A DNA stretch of 64,000 bases from Sphingomonas sp. R-74633 (GTDB lineage Bacteria > Pseudomonadota > Alphaproteobacteria > Sphingomonadales > Sphingomonadaceae): NCBI RefSeq assembly GCF_013416555.1, contig NZ_JACCFG010000005.1, positions 248,001 through 312,000 of the forward strand, given 5' to 3'. A program made the translations under genes and the position numbers. This document shows, in pieces, positions 52,019 through 61,076 of the stretch (positions are counted from its first letter, which is position 1; each line of letters begins with the position of its first letter). The notes beneath the pieces were generated by a model, which worked only from the letters and a program-made list of their open reading frames with translations, searched no databases and had not been told where the DNA came from.

Positions 52019-53112
52019 TCCGAAAATCCTGCGGGCACCGGCCAGCCGGGCGCGGTGAAGGCGATCACCTTGAACAGCTCGCCCATCTGCTCGGGATCGA
52101 CCAGCCGCTCGCGGTCCAGCGCCAGCTGCCCGGCGCGATCGGGGGTTGCGAGCGAGAGCGCAGCGGTGCGCTCCGCAATGCCGAGGCGAAGGAGGAACTC
52201 GCCTTGGGTTACCGGCCCGTGGACGATCAGCCCCTCGGCGCGCGCGGCCTCGGCCAGCGTGGCGAAATCGACATGCGCGGTCAGATCGGCCTCGCCGGGC
52301 TCGTCGAACGGATTGGCATAGGCATGGCCCTTCACTGCCTGCAGCGTGTCGCCGATCGCGGGGCCCTGATAGCCATAGTCGATGACCAACGCGGCGCCGC
52401 CCTGCGCAGTGAGGCGCGCGGCGAGCTGGCGCAGCACCGCGATGCTGGCGGGCGAGGTCTCGAGGATCGACCCCGGGGCTGCGTCCTGGAACGACTTGGG
52501 GATGATCATGTCGAAGCTGCGGTCCCCGGCGATCGGCAGGAACAGAGTGTCCTGGCAGGCGACGAGCCGCTCGCGCCAGCCCTCCGCCGTGGCGATCAAC
52601 TGGCGGATCGGCAGCGCGTCGAAGAACTCGTTTGCGACGAAGATCAACGGTGCGTCGTCGGGCAGGCCGAGCACGCCGAGATGGAATTCGGCATGCGGCA
52701 CGCGTTCGGCCTGGGCGGCACGCAAGGTCGGGCTGGTCTCGATCAGATTGACCGGCGGGGTGAGCCCGGCCTTGGCCATGGCGCGCAGCGCATCGGCGGC
52801 GAGCGTGCCGCGGCCGGGTCCGAGCTCGACATAGCGGGCGGGCGGCCGGCCGGCGCGGTCCCACAGATCCGCCACCCACAGCCCGATCAGCTCGCCGAAC
52901 ATCTGGCTGACTTCGGGCGCGGTGGTGAAGTCGCCTCGCGCGCCCAGCGGATCGCGCGTGGCGTAATAATGCGCATTGGCGGCGCCCATGAACTGCGACA
53001 GCGGGATCGGCCCGGCCATGGTGATGGCGCGGGAGAGCCGCTCGGCGAGCAGGGGTTCGGCGGCGTTGGCGTTCCGTTCGCCCGGCGCGGCGTCTAGCGG
53101 ATTCTCGCTCAC
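52015..53112 (-). CDS. MidA/NDUFAF7 family SAM-dependent methyltransferase
   Basis: 365 aa from a GTG. PLGARGDFTTAPEVSQMFGELIG and YVELGPGRGTLAADALRAM (SAM site), LIFVANEFFDALPI and VIDYGYQGP match the DUF185 family. The mitochondrial homologue methylates an Arg of a complex I subunit; that role in bacteria is inference. It lies one base after the lgt stop. Confidence 0.92.
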   Translation of the reverse strand: MSENPLDAAPGERNANAAEPLLAERLSRAITMAGPIPLSQFMGAANAHYYATRDPLGARGDFTTAPEVSQMFGELIGLWVADLWDRAGRPPARYVELGPGRGTLAADALRAMAKAGLTPPVNLIETSPTLRAAQAERVPHAEFHLGVLGLPDDAPLIFVANEFFDALPIRQLIATAEGWRERLVACQDTLFLPIAGDRSFDMIIPKSFQDAAPGSILETSPASIAVLRQLAARLTAQGGAALVIDYGYQGPAIGDTLQAVKGHAYANPFDEPGEADLTAHVDFATLAEAARAEGLIVHGPVTQGEFLLRLGIAERTAALSLATPDRAGQLALDRERLVDPEQMGELFKVIAFTAPGWPVPAGFSE

Positions 53113-53113
53113 C

Positions 53114-53986
53114 TCAGGCCACGCTCTCCGCGCCCGCGATCGGCTCGACGCGCTCGCGGCGGCCCTTGGCGGTGGCGATCAGATAGATGCCGCCGACGAT
53201 CATCGGCAGGCACAGCACCTGGCCCATATGGATGAAGCTCGCGAAGATCGTGCCGTCGAACTGCGCATCGGGTTCGCGGAAATATTCGACGAAGAAGCGG
53301 AAACAGCCATAGCCGAGCAGGAAGATGCCGACGAGCTTGCCCGGCGCGTAGCGCGCCCTGGTGCGCCAGAAGGCGAACCACAGGATGGCGAACAGCACCA
53401 CGCCTTCGAGCCCGGCCTCGTAGAGCTGGCTCGGATGGCGGGCCATGTCGCCGGCGCCGGGGAAGACGATCGCCCAAGGCAGGTCCGCCGGTTTGCCCCA
53501 CAGCTCGCCGTTCACGAAATTGGCGAGGCGGCCGAAGAACAGACCGAAGGGGACGACGCAGGCGACGTAATCGTGGACACGCAGCCAGTTGAGCTTCTGC
53601 TGGCGGCACATCAGGATGATCGCCAGCGTGGTGCCGATCACGCCGCCATGGAAGGACATGCCGCCGTCCCACAGCTTGAAGATGTCGAGCGGGTGCTGGA
53701 TGAAGCGGTCGAGCCCGTAGAACAGCACATAGCCAAGGCGCCCGCCGACGATGATGCCGAGCGTGGCGTAGAAGACGAGATCGTCGGCGTGCTTCTTGCT
53801 CATCGGCGCGCCGGGCTCGCGCAGCAGGCGCAGCAGATACCACCAGCCGACCAGGATGCCGGCGATATAGGCCAGCGAATACCATTTGATGTCGAAGAAG
53901 CCGAGCGAGAGCGCGACCTTGTTGAGGCCGAGATCGGCGAAATGGATATGGTCGGCCGCGGCGGCGGCAAGGGTTGCAAGCAGCAC
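53114..53986 (-). CDS. lgt: Prolipoprotein diacylglyceryl transferase
   Basis: 290 aa inner-membrane enzyme that lipidates the lipobox Cys of prolipoproteins. Seven hydrophobic segments. Signature [15 protein letters not shown], upstream [11 protein letters not shown], and [10 protein letters not shown] are present, with [13 protein letters not shown] near the active site. GGAGGG six bases before the GTG at 53986 decides the start; upstream Met 54040 is rejected. Confidence 0.95.
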   Translation of the reverse strand: MLLATLAAAAADHIHFADLGLNKVALSLGFFDIKWYSLAYIAGILVGWWYLLRLLREPGAPMSKKHADDLVFYATLGIIVGGRLGYVLFYGLDRFIQHPLDIFKLWDGGMSFHGGVIGTTLAIILMCRQQKLNWLRVHDYVACVVPFGLFFGRLANFVNGELWGKPADLPWAIVFPGAGDMARHPSQLYEAGLEGVVLFAILWFAFWRTRARYAPGKLVGIFLLGYGCFRFFVEYFREPDAQFDGTIFASFIHMGQVLCLPMIVGGIYLIATAKGRRERVEPIAGAESVA

Positions 53987-54102
53987 TGATGTCCCTCCGG
54001 GGTGTGGGGCTCCGATAGAACAGGCGGGCGGCAAACCCAAGCGACTCTTCGATGCGGAGCGGCGGGGTGACAGCCTTTCCCACGCGCGATAGAGCGGGGA
54101 GG

Positions 54103-56343
54103 ATGAAGGTCGAACTCGGCAAGCTCAGGCAGCTGGATCGGCGCACGTTGCTGATCGGCGGCGGCGTGGGCGTGGGGCTGGTGGTCGCCTGGGCGGTATG
54201 GCCGCGCACCTATCTGCCCAACCTCACCGCGGCGCCGGGCGAGAGCCTGTTCGGCGCCTGGCTCAAGATCGGTGCGGACGGGCATGTCTCGGTCGCGGTG
54301 CCGCAATGCGAGGAAGGGCAGGGCGTGTTCACCGCGCTGCCGCAGATCATCGCCGACGAGCTGGGCGCGGACTGGAAGCAGGTCGGCGTCGAGCCCGCAC
54401 CGCTCAACCCGCTTTATGCCAATCCGCTGGCCGCCGACGAGCTGTTCGAGCTGGCGCTTGGCGGACTGCCCGAGCAATTGCGCCGCAGCCATGCCGCGCG
54501 CACCGGGCTGATGCTCACCGGCTGCTCGACTTCGATCCGCAGCTTCGAGGACCAGCTGCGCCATGCCGGGGCGACGGCGCGGGTGCTGCTGTGCAAGGCA
54601 GCGGCGCGGCGCTGGGGCACCGAGTGGCAGAGCTGCGACACGGCGGGCGGGCAGGTGATCCACGGCAATTCCAAGCTCGGCTTCGGGGCGCTGGCCGCCG
54701 AGGCGGCGGACGAGAGCGTGCCCGGCGACGTGCCGCTGCGCACCGGCGAGGCCAACCGGCTCTATGGCCAGCCGCTCCCCCGGCTCGATGCGCCGGCCAA
54801 GGTCGACGGCAGCCTTCTCTATGCCGCGGACGTGCGGCTGCCGAACATGGTGTTCGCCTCGATCCGGATGGGGCCGATCGGCGAGACGGCTTTGGTCAAG
54901 CTCGACCGGGCGGCGGCGAACAAGATCCCGGGCATGCTCGCGGTGGTGACGACCGACGACTGGGTCGCCGCGGTCGCCAATAACGGCTGGGCGGCGGAGC
55001 GCGCCATCGATGCGATGCGCCCGCGCTTCAAGACGCCCGAGGACGTGATCAACAATGATTCGATCGCCGATGCACTGAACGCGGCGATCAATGCCGACGG
55101 AGTGCGGCTGCACGAGGCGGGCGACCTGGCGGAGGATTTCCGCGGAGCCAAGGTGGTCAATGCCGAGTATCGGGTGGACGTGGCGCTCCACGCCGCGCTC
55201 GAGCCGGCGACCTGCACCGCTTCCTACGCCGATGGCCATCTGTCGCTCTGGCTGCCGACCCAGGCGCCCGGGCTGGCGCGCGCGGCGGCGGCGCGGGCGA
55301 CCGGGCTCGGCGAAGGCGCAGTGACGGTGCATGCGACGATGGCAGGCGGCTCGTTCGGGGCGCGGCTCGAACATGACGTGGCGGCGCAGGCGGCGCTGCT
55401 GAGCCAGAAGATCGGCCGGCCGGTGCAGCTCACCTGGCCGCGCGGCGAGGACATGCGGCACGACCGCTACCGTCCGCCCGCGATCGGCCGGCTGACCGGC
55501 AAGCTCAACGGGCGGGGGCAGGTCTCGGGCCTGCTCGCCAAGATCGCCGCGCCCGAGACGGGGCGCGAGCTGGCGACGCGGTTGCTGGGGAGCGATCCTG
55601 TGGTGCAGGCCTCGCTCGCGCTGCCGGGCAAGGGCGATCCCTCGGCGGTGGCGGGGGCGGAGCCGATCTACGGCATCCCGAACTACGCGGTCGATCATCA
55701 TGTCGCGTCGATCGGGGTGCCGACGGGCTATTGGCGCTCGGGCGCACACAGCTACAATTGCTTCTTCGTCGAGAGCTTCCTCGACGAGCTGGCGCATGTC
55801 GCCGAGCAGGATGCGGTGTCGTTCCGCATGGCGATGCTCGGCAACGAGACAAGGCTCGCGCGCTGCATCCAGACCGCGGCGCAACTCGGCGGCTGGCAGG
55901 GCGGGCAGCCGGGCAGCGGCCAGGGCATCGCCTGCCACGCGTTCCGCGGCTCCTATATCGCCGTGATGGCCGAGGCGCGGCTCGAGGGGCGCAAGGTCAA
56001 GGTCGAGCGGCTGGTCGCCGCGGTCGATTGCGGGCGGATCGTCAACCCGGACCTGGTCAAGCAGCAGATCGAGGGCGGGCTGATCTTCGGCATGGCGGCA
56101 GCGATCGCCGGATCGACGGGCTTCACCGAGAATGTCGCCGATGTGCGCGACATCTCCGAGCTCGGCCTGCCGACGCTTGCCGATGCGCCGGACATCACGG
56201 TCGAGCTGATCCGCAATGCCGCCGATCCGGGCGGGGTGAGCGAGCTGGCGGTGCCGCCGGTCGCGCCTGCCATCGCCAACGCGCTGCAATCCGCGAGCGG
56301 CGTGCGCTTCCGGGTGCTGCCGCTGCTCTCGGACGTCGAGTGA
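54103..56343 (+). CDS. Molybdenum-hydroxylase large subunit (IorB-like), orphan
   Basis: 746 aa. Tat-like signal [19 protein letters not shown], then the two-part aldehyde-oxidase/xanthine-dehydrogenase large subunit (molybdopterin-cytosine dinucleotide binding). Seen: [86 protein letters not shown], and the catalytic Glu in [20 protein letters not shown]. It resembles isoquinoline 1-oxidoreductase beta subunits. The [2Fe-2S] small subunit normally beside it is absent: neighbours are lgt and hemH. Substrate unknown. Confidence 0.87.
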   Translation: MKVELGKLRQLDRRTLLIGGGVGVGLVVAWAVWPRTYLPNLTAAPGESLFGAWLKIGADGHVSVAVPQCEEGQGVFTALPQIIADELGADWKQVGVEPAPLNPLYANPLAADELFELALGGLPEQLRRSHAARTGLMLTGCSTSIRSFEDQLRHAGATARVLLCKAAARRWGTEWQSCDTAGGQVIHGNSKLGFGALAAEAADESVPGDVPLRTGEANRLYGQPLPRLDAPAKVDGSLLYAADVRLPNMVFASIRMGPIGETALVKLDRAAANKIPGMLAVVTTDDWVAAVANNGWAAERAIDAMRPRFKTPEDVINNDSIADALNAAINADGVRLHEAGDLAEDFRGAKVVNAEYRVDVALHAALEPATCTASYADGHLSLWLPTQAPGLARAAAARATGLGEGAVTVHATMAGGSFGARLEHDVAAQAALLSQKIGRPVQLTWPRGEDMRHDRYRPPAIGRLTGKLNGRGQVSGLLAKIAAPETGRELATRLLGSDPVVQASLALPGKGDPSAVAGAEPIYGIPNYAVDHHVASIGVPTGYWRSGAHSYNCFFVESFLDELAHVAEQDAVSFRMAMLGNETRLARCIQTAAQLGGWQGGQPGSGQGIACHAFRGSYIAVMAEARLEGRKVKVERLVAAVDCGRIVNPDLVKQQIEGGLIFGMAAAIAGSTGFTENVADVRDISELGLPTLADAPDITVELIRNAADPGGVSELAVPPVAPAIANALQSASGVRFRVLPLLSDVE

Positions 56344-56350
56344 TCCGCGA

Positions 56351-57358
56351 ATGATCTGGCCCGAAAAGCATGTACCGGTCGCGACCGGCAAGATCGGCGT
56401 CCTGCTCGTCAATCTCGGCACGCCCGATGCGGCGGATGCCGGCGCGGTGCGGCGCTATCTGGCCGAGTTCCTGTCGGACCGCCGCGTCATCGAGATCCCG
56501 CGCATCGTCTGGAAGCCGATCCTGCACGGCATCATCCTGCGCACCCGGCCGAAGAAGTCCGCCCACGCATATGGGCTGGTGTGGCGCGAGGACGGATCGC
56601 CGCTCGCCGCGATCACCCGCGCGCAGGCGGTGGCGCTGGAGCATGCGTTCGGGCCGGACGTGATCGTCGATCACGCGATGCGCTACGGCAAGCCCGCGAT
56701 CGCCGAGCGGATCGACATACTCAAGGCACGCGGCTGCGAGCGCATCCTGATCGCGCCGCTCTATCCGCAATATTGCGCGGCGACGACCGCGACCGCCAAT
56801 GACGCCGCCTTCGCCGCGCTGGCGGCGATGCGCTGGCAGCCGGCGCTCCGCACCTTGCCGCCCTATCATGACCATCCCGCCTATATCGCCGCGCTCAAGG
56901 CGTCGGTGGAGGCGCGGCTGGCGGCGCTCGATTTCGAGCCCGATGCGATCCTGGCCAGCTTCCATGGCATGCCCGAGCGCACGCTGCACCTGGGCGACCC
57001 CTATCATTGCCACTGCCAGAAGACCGCGCGGCTGCTCGGCGAAGCATTGGGTCGCGACCTGATCGTCACCTTCCAGTCGCGCTTCGGCAAGGCGAAGTGG
57101 CTCGAGCCGGCGACGGATGTGACGCTCGCCGCGCTGCCGGCAAGGGGCGTGAAGAAGGTGGCGATCGTCGCGCCGGGCTTCGCCGCCGATTGCCTGGAGA
57201 CGCTGGAGGAGCTGGAGATTCGCGGGCGCGAGACGTTCCTCGCCGCGGGCGGCACCCAGTTCGGCTATCTTCCCTGTCTCAACGACAGCGAAGGCGGCAT
57301 CGACATGCTGCGCACAATTTTAAGCGAGGAGCTTGCGGGCTGGACCCAGCCTGCCTAG
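56351..57358 (+). CDS. hemH: Ferrochelatase
   Basis: 335 aa, last step of heme synthesis (Fe2+ into protoporphyrin IX). GVLLVNLGTPDAADAGAV, YAHGLVWREDG-like AYGLVWREDGSPLAAIT, LPPYHDHPAYI, the metal-site His in SFHGMPERTLHLGDPYHCHCQ, and the Glu in FAADCLETLEELEI are present. It starts 7 bases after the molybdenum-hydroxylase gene. Confidence 0.95.
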   Translation: MIWPEKHVPVATGKIGVLLVNLGTPDAADAGAVRRYLAEFLSDRRVIEIPRIVWKPILHGIILRTRPKKSAHAYGLVWREDGSPLAAITRAQAVALEHAFGPDVIVDHAMRYGKPAIAERIDILKARGCERILIAPLYPQYCAATTATANDAAFAALAAMRWQPALRTLPPYHDHPAYIAALKASVEARLAALDFEPDAILASFHGMPERTLHLGDPYHCHCQKTARLLGEALGRDLIVTFQSRFGKAKWLEPATDVTLAALPARGVKKVAIVAPGFAADCLETLEELEIRGRETFLAAGGTQFGYLPCLNDSEGGIDMLRTILSEELAGWTQPA

Positions 57359-57389
57359 CGTTCGCCAACCCATAGAGGAGAGGAAAAGC

Positions 57390-58112
57390 ATGGCACGCGT
57401 AGCGATCGTGACGGGGGGAACCCGCGGCATCGGCGAGGCGATCAGCCTTGCGCTCCGGGATGCGGGGATGACCGTTGCCGCCAACTATGCGGGCAATGAC
57501 GAGAAGGCCAAGGCCTTCACCGATCGCACCGGCATCGCGGCGTATAAATGGGATGTGGGCGATTACGATGCCTGCCACGAAGGCGTGAAGCAGGTCGAGG
57601 CCGAACTCGGCCCGGTCGATGTCGTGATCAACAATGCCGGCATCACCCGCGACGGCACCATCCTGAAGATGAGCCGCGACATGTGGGAGGACGTGATCCG
57701 CGTCAATCTGGGCGGCTGCTTCAACATGGCGCACGCCGTGTTCCCCGGCATGCGCGAGCGCAAATGGGGCCGCATCGTCAATATCGGTTCGATCAACGGC
57801 CAGGCCGGCCAATATGGCCAGGTCAATTATGCCGCCGCCAAATCGGGCATCCACGGCTTCACCAAGGCGCTGTCGCAGGAAGGCGCGCGCTTCGGCGTGA
57901 CCGTGAACGCGATCGCCCCGGGCTATATCGATACCGACATGGTCGCGGCGGTGCCGCCCGAGGTTCTCGAGAAGATCGTCGCCAAGATTCCCGTAGGCCG
58001 GCTCGGCCAGGCGCATGAGATCGCGCGCGGCGTGGCGTTCCTCTGCTCGGAAGATGGCGGCTTCGTCACCGGATCGACGCTGTCGATCAACGGTGGCCAG
58101 CACATGTATTGA
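57390..58112 (+). CDS. phaB: Acetoacetyl-CoA reductase
   Basis: 240 aa NADPH-dependent SDR making (R)-3-hydroxybutyryl-CoA for PHA. VTGGTRGIGEAISLAL, NAGITRDGTILKMSRDMW, NIGSINGQAGQYGQVNYAAAKSGIHGFTKALSQEG (Ser-Tyr-Lys triad) and PGYIDTDMV are PhaB-type. GAGGAGAGG lies before the ATG. phaC and the phasin are 20 kb away; phaA is not in the window. Confidence 0.93.
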   Translation: MARVAIVTGGTRGIGEAISLALRDAGMTVAANYAGNDEKAKAFTDRTGIAAYKWDVGDYDACHEGVKQVEAELGPVDVVINNAGITRDGTILKMSRDMWEDVIRVNLGGCFNMAHAVFPGMRERKWGRIVNIGSINGQAGQYGQVNYAAAKSGIHGFTKALSQEGARFGVTVNAIAPGYIDTDMVAAVPPEVLEKIVAKIPVGRLGQAHEIARGVAFLCSEDGGFVTGSTLSINGGQHMY

Positions 58113-58138
58113 TGCCGGAGCGGCATCACTGAAATGAC

Positions 58139-58190
58139 GAGGGCCGCCCCTTGCGGGAGCGGCCCTCAGCCCTCGATACGCTACGCGAGG
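58139..58190 (+). terminator. Tandem hairpins downstream of phaB
   Basis: GAGGGCCGC (58139-58147) pairs with GCGGCCCTC (58159-58167); CCCTCG and CGAGGG just after form a second stem. There is no clear T run, so termination is likely but not certain. Confidence 0.5.
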
Positions 58191-58321
58191 GGTAAACTGT
58201 ACGGGTGATAACAAACGCGACTCTACGCGGTTCCCTTTAGTTTCACCTGAACGCGCTGGTCATCTGGCGTTCATCTTTGCGGCGCTGGTTCTCCCCTGTG
58301 GAGCCGCTATGAGCGGAGGCG

Positions 58322-59320
58322 ATGCAACGCCGCCCCGTGATCGCCTTTCTGCTGCTCTGCCTGATCCTGCTGCTCTCGGCTTCGGGCCGCGATAGCCGCG
58401 AGGTGTTGGGTCCGGAGCCGCGCATGACGGTGGAGCGCGTGCCGCTCGATGCCCATGATCCGGGACGCACCCGCGTCGGCGCGCTCACCTATCTCGGCGG
58501 GATCCGGCTGAAGAGCCCCGACCGCGCTTTTGGCGGCTTTTCCTCGATGCAGATCAAGGGCGACCGCTTCACCCTCCTCGCCGATGGCGGCACCTTCATC
58601 CGCTTTCGCATGGGCGCCGACTGGACACCGCGCGACCTGCGCTTCGGCGATTTGCCCGATGGGCCGGGCACCGGCTGGCTCAAGTCGCAGCGCGATTCGG
58701 AATCAATGACTTCCGACCCCGCAACCGGCCGGATCTGGGTGGGCTTCGAGAATTACAATGCGATCTGGCGCTATGACGACAGCCTCACACGGGCCGAGCG
58801 GAGCGTGCGCCCGGCGGCGATGCGTGGCTGGTCGCGCAATGGCGGTCCCGAATCGATGGCTCGCCTGGCCGATGGCCGATTCGCAGTGATCAGCGAGACG
58901 TCGCGGCCAAAGGGGCAGCGTTGGGGCCGCGAGGCTTTGCTCTTCGCGGGCGATCCGACCAGCCCGGGGGGCGAGCCGATTCGCTTCACCTATGTCCCGC
59001 CCGATGAGCGCTATGACCCGAGCGATGCGGTGCAACTGCCCGATGGCAGGCTGATCGTGCTCAACCGGCGCTTCTCGGTGCCGGGGCTGTTCACGGCGAA
59101 ACTGACGCTGGTCGATCCGCGGGCGATTCGTGCCGGCGCCGTGGTGCGCGGCACCGAGATCGCCGCACTCGCCGCGCCGCTGCTCCACGACAATTACGAG
59201 GCGCTGGCGGTGACCCGCGAAGGCGATGACACGATCCTGTGGATCGCCTCGGACGACAACCAGCAATTCTGGGAATGGTCGCTGCTGCTCAAGTTCCGAA
59301 TCGAGTTCGGCAGGCGTTGA
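58322..59320 (+). CDS. Esterase-like activity of phytase family protein
   Basis: 332 aa with an N-terminal anchor/signal (IAFLLLCLILLLSAS). The rest is a beta-propeller-like domain of Pfam Phytase-like: YLGGIRLKSPDRAFGGFSSM, FTLLADGGTFIRF, GRIWVGFENYNAIWRYD, NGGPESMARLADGRFAVISE, DDPSDAVQLPDGRLIVLNRRF-type PSDAVQLPDGRL, and NYEALAVTREGDDTILWIASDDN. Biochemical function of these exported proteins is poorly defined. Confidence 0.85.
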   Translation: MQRRPVIAFLLLCLILLLSASGRDSREVLGPEPRMTVERVPLDAHDPGRTRVGALTYLGGIRLKSPDRAFGGFSSMQIKGDRFTLLADGGTFIRFRMGADWTPRDLRFGDLPDGPGTGWLKSQRDSESMTSDPATGRIWVGFENYNAIWRYDDSLTRAERSVRPAAMRGWSRNGGPESMARLADGRFAVISETSRPKGQRWGREALLFAGDPTSPGGEPIRFTYVPPDERYDPSDAVQLPDGRLIVLNRRFSVPGLFTAKLTLVDPRAIRAGAVVRGTEIAALAAPLLHDNYEALAVTREGDDTILWIASDDNQQFWEWSLLLKFRIEFGRR

Positions 59321-59367
59321 GGCGCGGGCCGGGATTGCCGGCGGCGGCGATCGAACGCGGACATGCG

Positions 59368-59397
59368 AAAAGCCCGCCCTCCGCGTGGAGAACGGGC
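59368..59397 (-). terminator. Terminator of rpmB
   Basis: In the minus direction GCCCGTTCTCC-ACGC-GGAGGGCGGGC forms the stem (59372-59397 in window coordinates) and is followed by TTTT (59371-59368). Confidence 0.85.
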
Positions 59398-59425
59398 CCG
59401 CATTGAGCCGTCGACGGCGTGGCTG

Positions 59426-59728
59426 TTAGGCCGCGGTCTTCTCGGTCGACGCCGAAGCCTTGCGCACTTCGCGCTTCAGGCGACGGGCGCGCAGCGACAG
59501 ATCGTCGTCGCTCGTCTTGAGCAGCCAGTTGTCCAGGCCGCCATTATGCTCGACCGAACGCAGGCCGTGCGTCGAGACGCGCAGGCGGACGCTGCGGTTC
59601 AGCGAATCGCTGATCAGCGTGACGTTCTGCAGATTCGGCAGGAACGTGCGCTTGGTCTTGTTGTTGGCGTGGGAAACGTTGTTACCCACCTGCCGGCCCT
59701 TGCCGGTCAGCTCGCAAATGCGCGACAT
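59426..59728 (-). CDS. rpmB: 50S ribosomal protein L28
   Basis: 100 aa. Starts [22 protein letters not shown] and continues [28 protein letters not shown], with a basic C-terminus [13 protein letters not shown]. Part of the large subunit. No zinc-ribbon CxxC pair, so it is the zinc-free (C-minus) form; only one Cys is present. AGGA precedes the ATG at 59728. Single-gene transcription unit. Confidence 0.96.
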   Translation of the reverse strand: MSRICELTGKGRQVGNNVSHANNKTKRTFLPNLQNVTLISDSLNRSVRLRVSTHGLRSVEHNGGLDNWLLKTSDDDLSLRARRLKREVRKASASTEKTAA

Positions 59729-59779
59729 CGTTTGATATCCTGGTTTGAGCCTCAGCGAACTGGGGCCGGAAAGGTGGCG

Positions 59780-59808
59780 CGGATAGCCGTAATGGGACGG
59801 AGCGTCAA
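59780..59808 (-). promoter_or_regulatory. Promoter of rpmB
   Basis: On the minus strand TTGACG (59808-59803), a 17-base spacer and TATCCG (59785-59780), about 52 bases before the rpmB start. This is a good match to housekeeping promoters of Alphaproteobacteria. Confidence 0.7.
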
Positions 59809-59915
59809 CCGATTCGCTAGAAGAATCGCCTTGTGCCGATGCAACCGCCATGGTTGATGCGACGTTGATTACGCGCCCGGACCAATTTTGGCGATTCATT
59901 TGGGGAGATGAAGCG

Positions 59916-60212
59916 ATGCGTGGAATTCTCGTACTTATAGGCCTTATCGCGCTTGCCGTCGTGGTGCTCATGTCCGTGGGCATGCTCCACATCGAGCAGC
60001 AGCAGGGCGCCACCATGCCGACCATCACCTTCGATGCGAAGGGCGGCCAGCTGCCCAAATTTAAGGCCGAAACGGGATCGGTCGGGATCGGAAGCACCAA
60101 CACGACCGTTGAGGTGCCGACGGTAGAGATGAAGAACACCACTGTGACCTTGCCCACCATCGAAGTGAAACAGGCCGGCGCCACTCCGACGCCGACGCCT
60201 GCCGCGAAATAA
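59916..60212 (+). CDS. Small single-pass membrane protein, unrecognised
   Basis: 98 aa from the ATG at 59916, GGGGAG eight bases upstream. One N-terminal membrane segment (about 3-22, [20 protein letters not shown]) and an extracytoplasmic tail of Thr/Val-rich beta-like repeats ([23 protein letters not shown]) ending in a TPTPTPA stretch. No family recognised. It overlaps the Pmp3-like gene by one base, so the two are coupled. Confidence 0.75.
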   Translation: MRGILVLIGLIALAVVVLMSVGMLHIEQQQGATMPTITFDAKGGQLPKFKAETGSVGIGSTNTTVEVPTVEMKNTTVTLPTIEVKQAGATPTPTPAAK

Positions 60213-60409
60213 TGACCCGGCGCCCCGGACCCGTGGTGGCGGCGGTGTTGCTGCCGCCCTTGGGCACATACTTGGCCAAGGGGCCGGGGCGCGATTTCTG
60301 GATCACCACCGGGCTGACGGTACTGGGGTTCCTCCCTGGCATTGGCTATGCGCTGTGGAGCGTGCTGCGGGATCCGGATGCTCGGGCGACTGAGCCAGCG
60401 ATCGCTTAG
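60212..60409 (+). CDS. Pmp3/YqaE-like small membrane protein
   Basis: 65 aa. [42 protein letters not shown] follows the Pmp3 pattern (LPPLGV-x-DFWI-x-LGY-PGI-HA) with two hairpin membrane segments (motif shown in pieces: [25 protein letters not shown]). Family members affect membrane potential and salt tolerance in yeast and plants; the bacterial role is unclear. TAATG overlap with the upstream gene. Confidence 0.8.
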   Translation: MTRRPGPVVAAVLLPPLGTYLAKGPGRDFWITTGLTVLGFLPGIGYALWSVLRDPDARATEPAIA

Positions 60410-60413
60410 CTGC

Positions 60414-60509
60414 TCCCCGGCGAAGGCCGGGGCCCAGTTGCCACGTCTTTCGTGAGGTTCCGCCCGCCAACCAGCTTTGTCGATGCTGGGCCCCGGCCTT
60501 CGCCGGGGA
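60414..60509. repeat. Dispersed inverted repeat, family R3 copy c
   Basis: Arms 60414-60437 and 60486-60509 are exact reverse complements of the TCCCCGGCGAAGGCC type; the 48-base centre differs from copies a and b. It lies between the Pmp3-like gene and tadA, which are co-directional. Confidence 0.87.
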
Positions 60510-60549
60510 GCAGGTGACGGACTGGGATAGGTTGGCTAATCACCCTCCC

Positions 60550-61002
60550 ATGTTCCCGCTCCCCGAACCGATGCGCCTCGCGCTCGACGCTGCGCGTGCA
60601 GCCGCCGAGGCGGGCGAAGTGCCGGTCGGCGCGGTGGTCGTGCACGACGGCAAGGTGATCGCCACCGCGGCCAACGCGCCGCGCACGCTCCACGATCCCA
60701 CCGCCCATGCCGAGATGCGGGTGATTCGCGCCGCCGCCCAGCAGCTCGGCCGCGAGCGGCTCGAGGATTGCGACCTGTGGGTCACGCTCGAGCCCTGCGC
60801 GATGTGCGCCGGCGCTATCGCCCATGCCCGGATCGCGCGCGTCTATTATGGCGCGTCCGATCCCAAGGGTGGTGCGGTGGAGCACGGCCCCCGCTTTTTC
60901 AGCCAGCCGACCTGCCACCATCATCCCGAACTCTATCCCGGCATCGGCGAGGCCGAGGCGGGGGAGATATTGCGCGATTTCTTCCGCGAGCGGCGGGGCT
61001 GA
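60550..61002 (+). CDS. tadA: tRNA adenosine(34) deaminase
   Basis: 150 aa zinc enzyme converting A34 to inosine in tRNA(Arg)ACG. DPTAHAEMRVIRAAAQQL supplies the His zinc ligand and catalytic Glu; LEPCAMCAGAIAHARI the two Cys. GAVVVHDG and YYGASDPKGGAVEHG follow. Start ATG 60550. Confidence 0.95.
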   Translation: MFPLPEPMRLALDAARAAAEAGEVPVGAVVVHDGKVIATAANAPRTLHDPTAHAEMRVIRAAAQQLGRERLEDCDLWVTLEPCAMCAGAIAHARIARVYYGASDPKGGAVEHGPRFFSQPTCHHHPELYPGIGEAEAGEILRDFFRERRG

Positions 61003-61076
61003 AACCGCGCTTTCGTTGCGTGGATGCAACGCCAGTTGCCGCAGGGCACCATCTGCGGATATGAAGGCGCCACACC

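Noticed and set aside
53800..56421. 873-codon minus-strand frame opposite the molybdenum hydroxylase and lgt
   Set aside because: Its composition is that of a shadow frame, and both overlapped genes are well supported.
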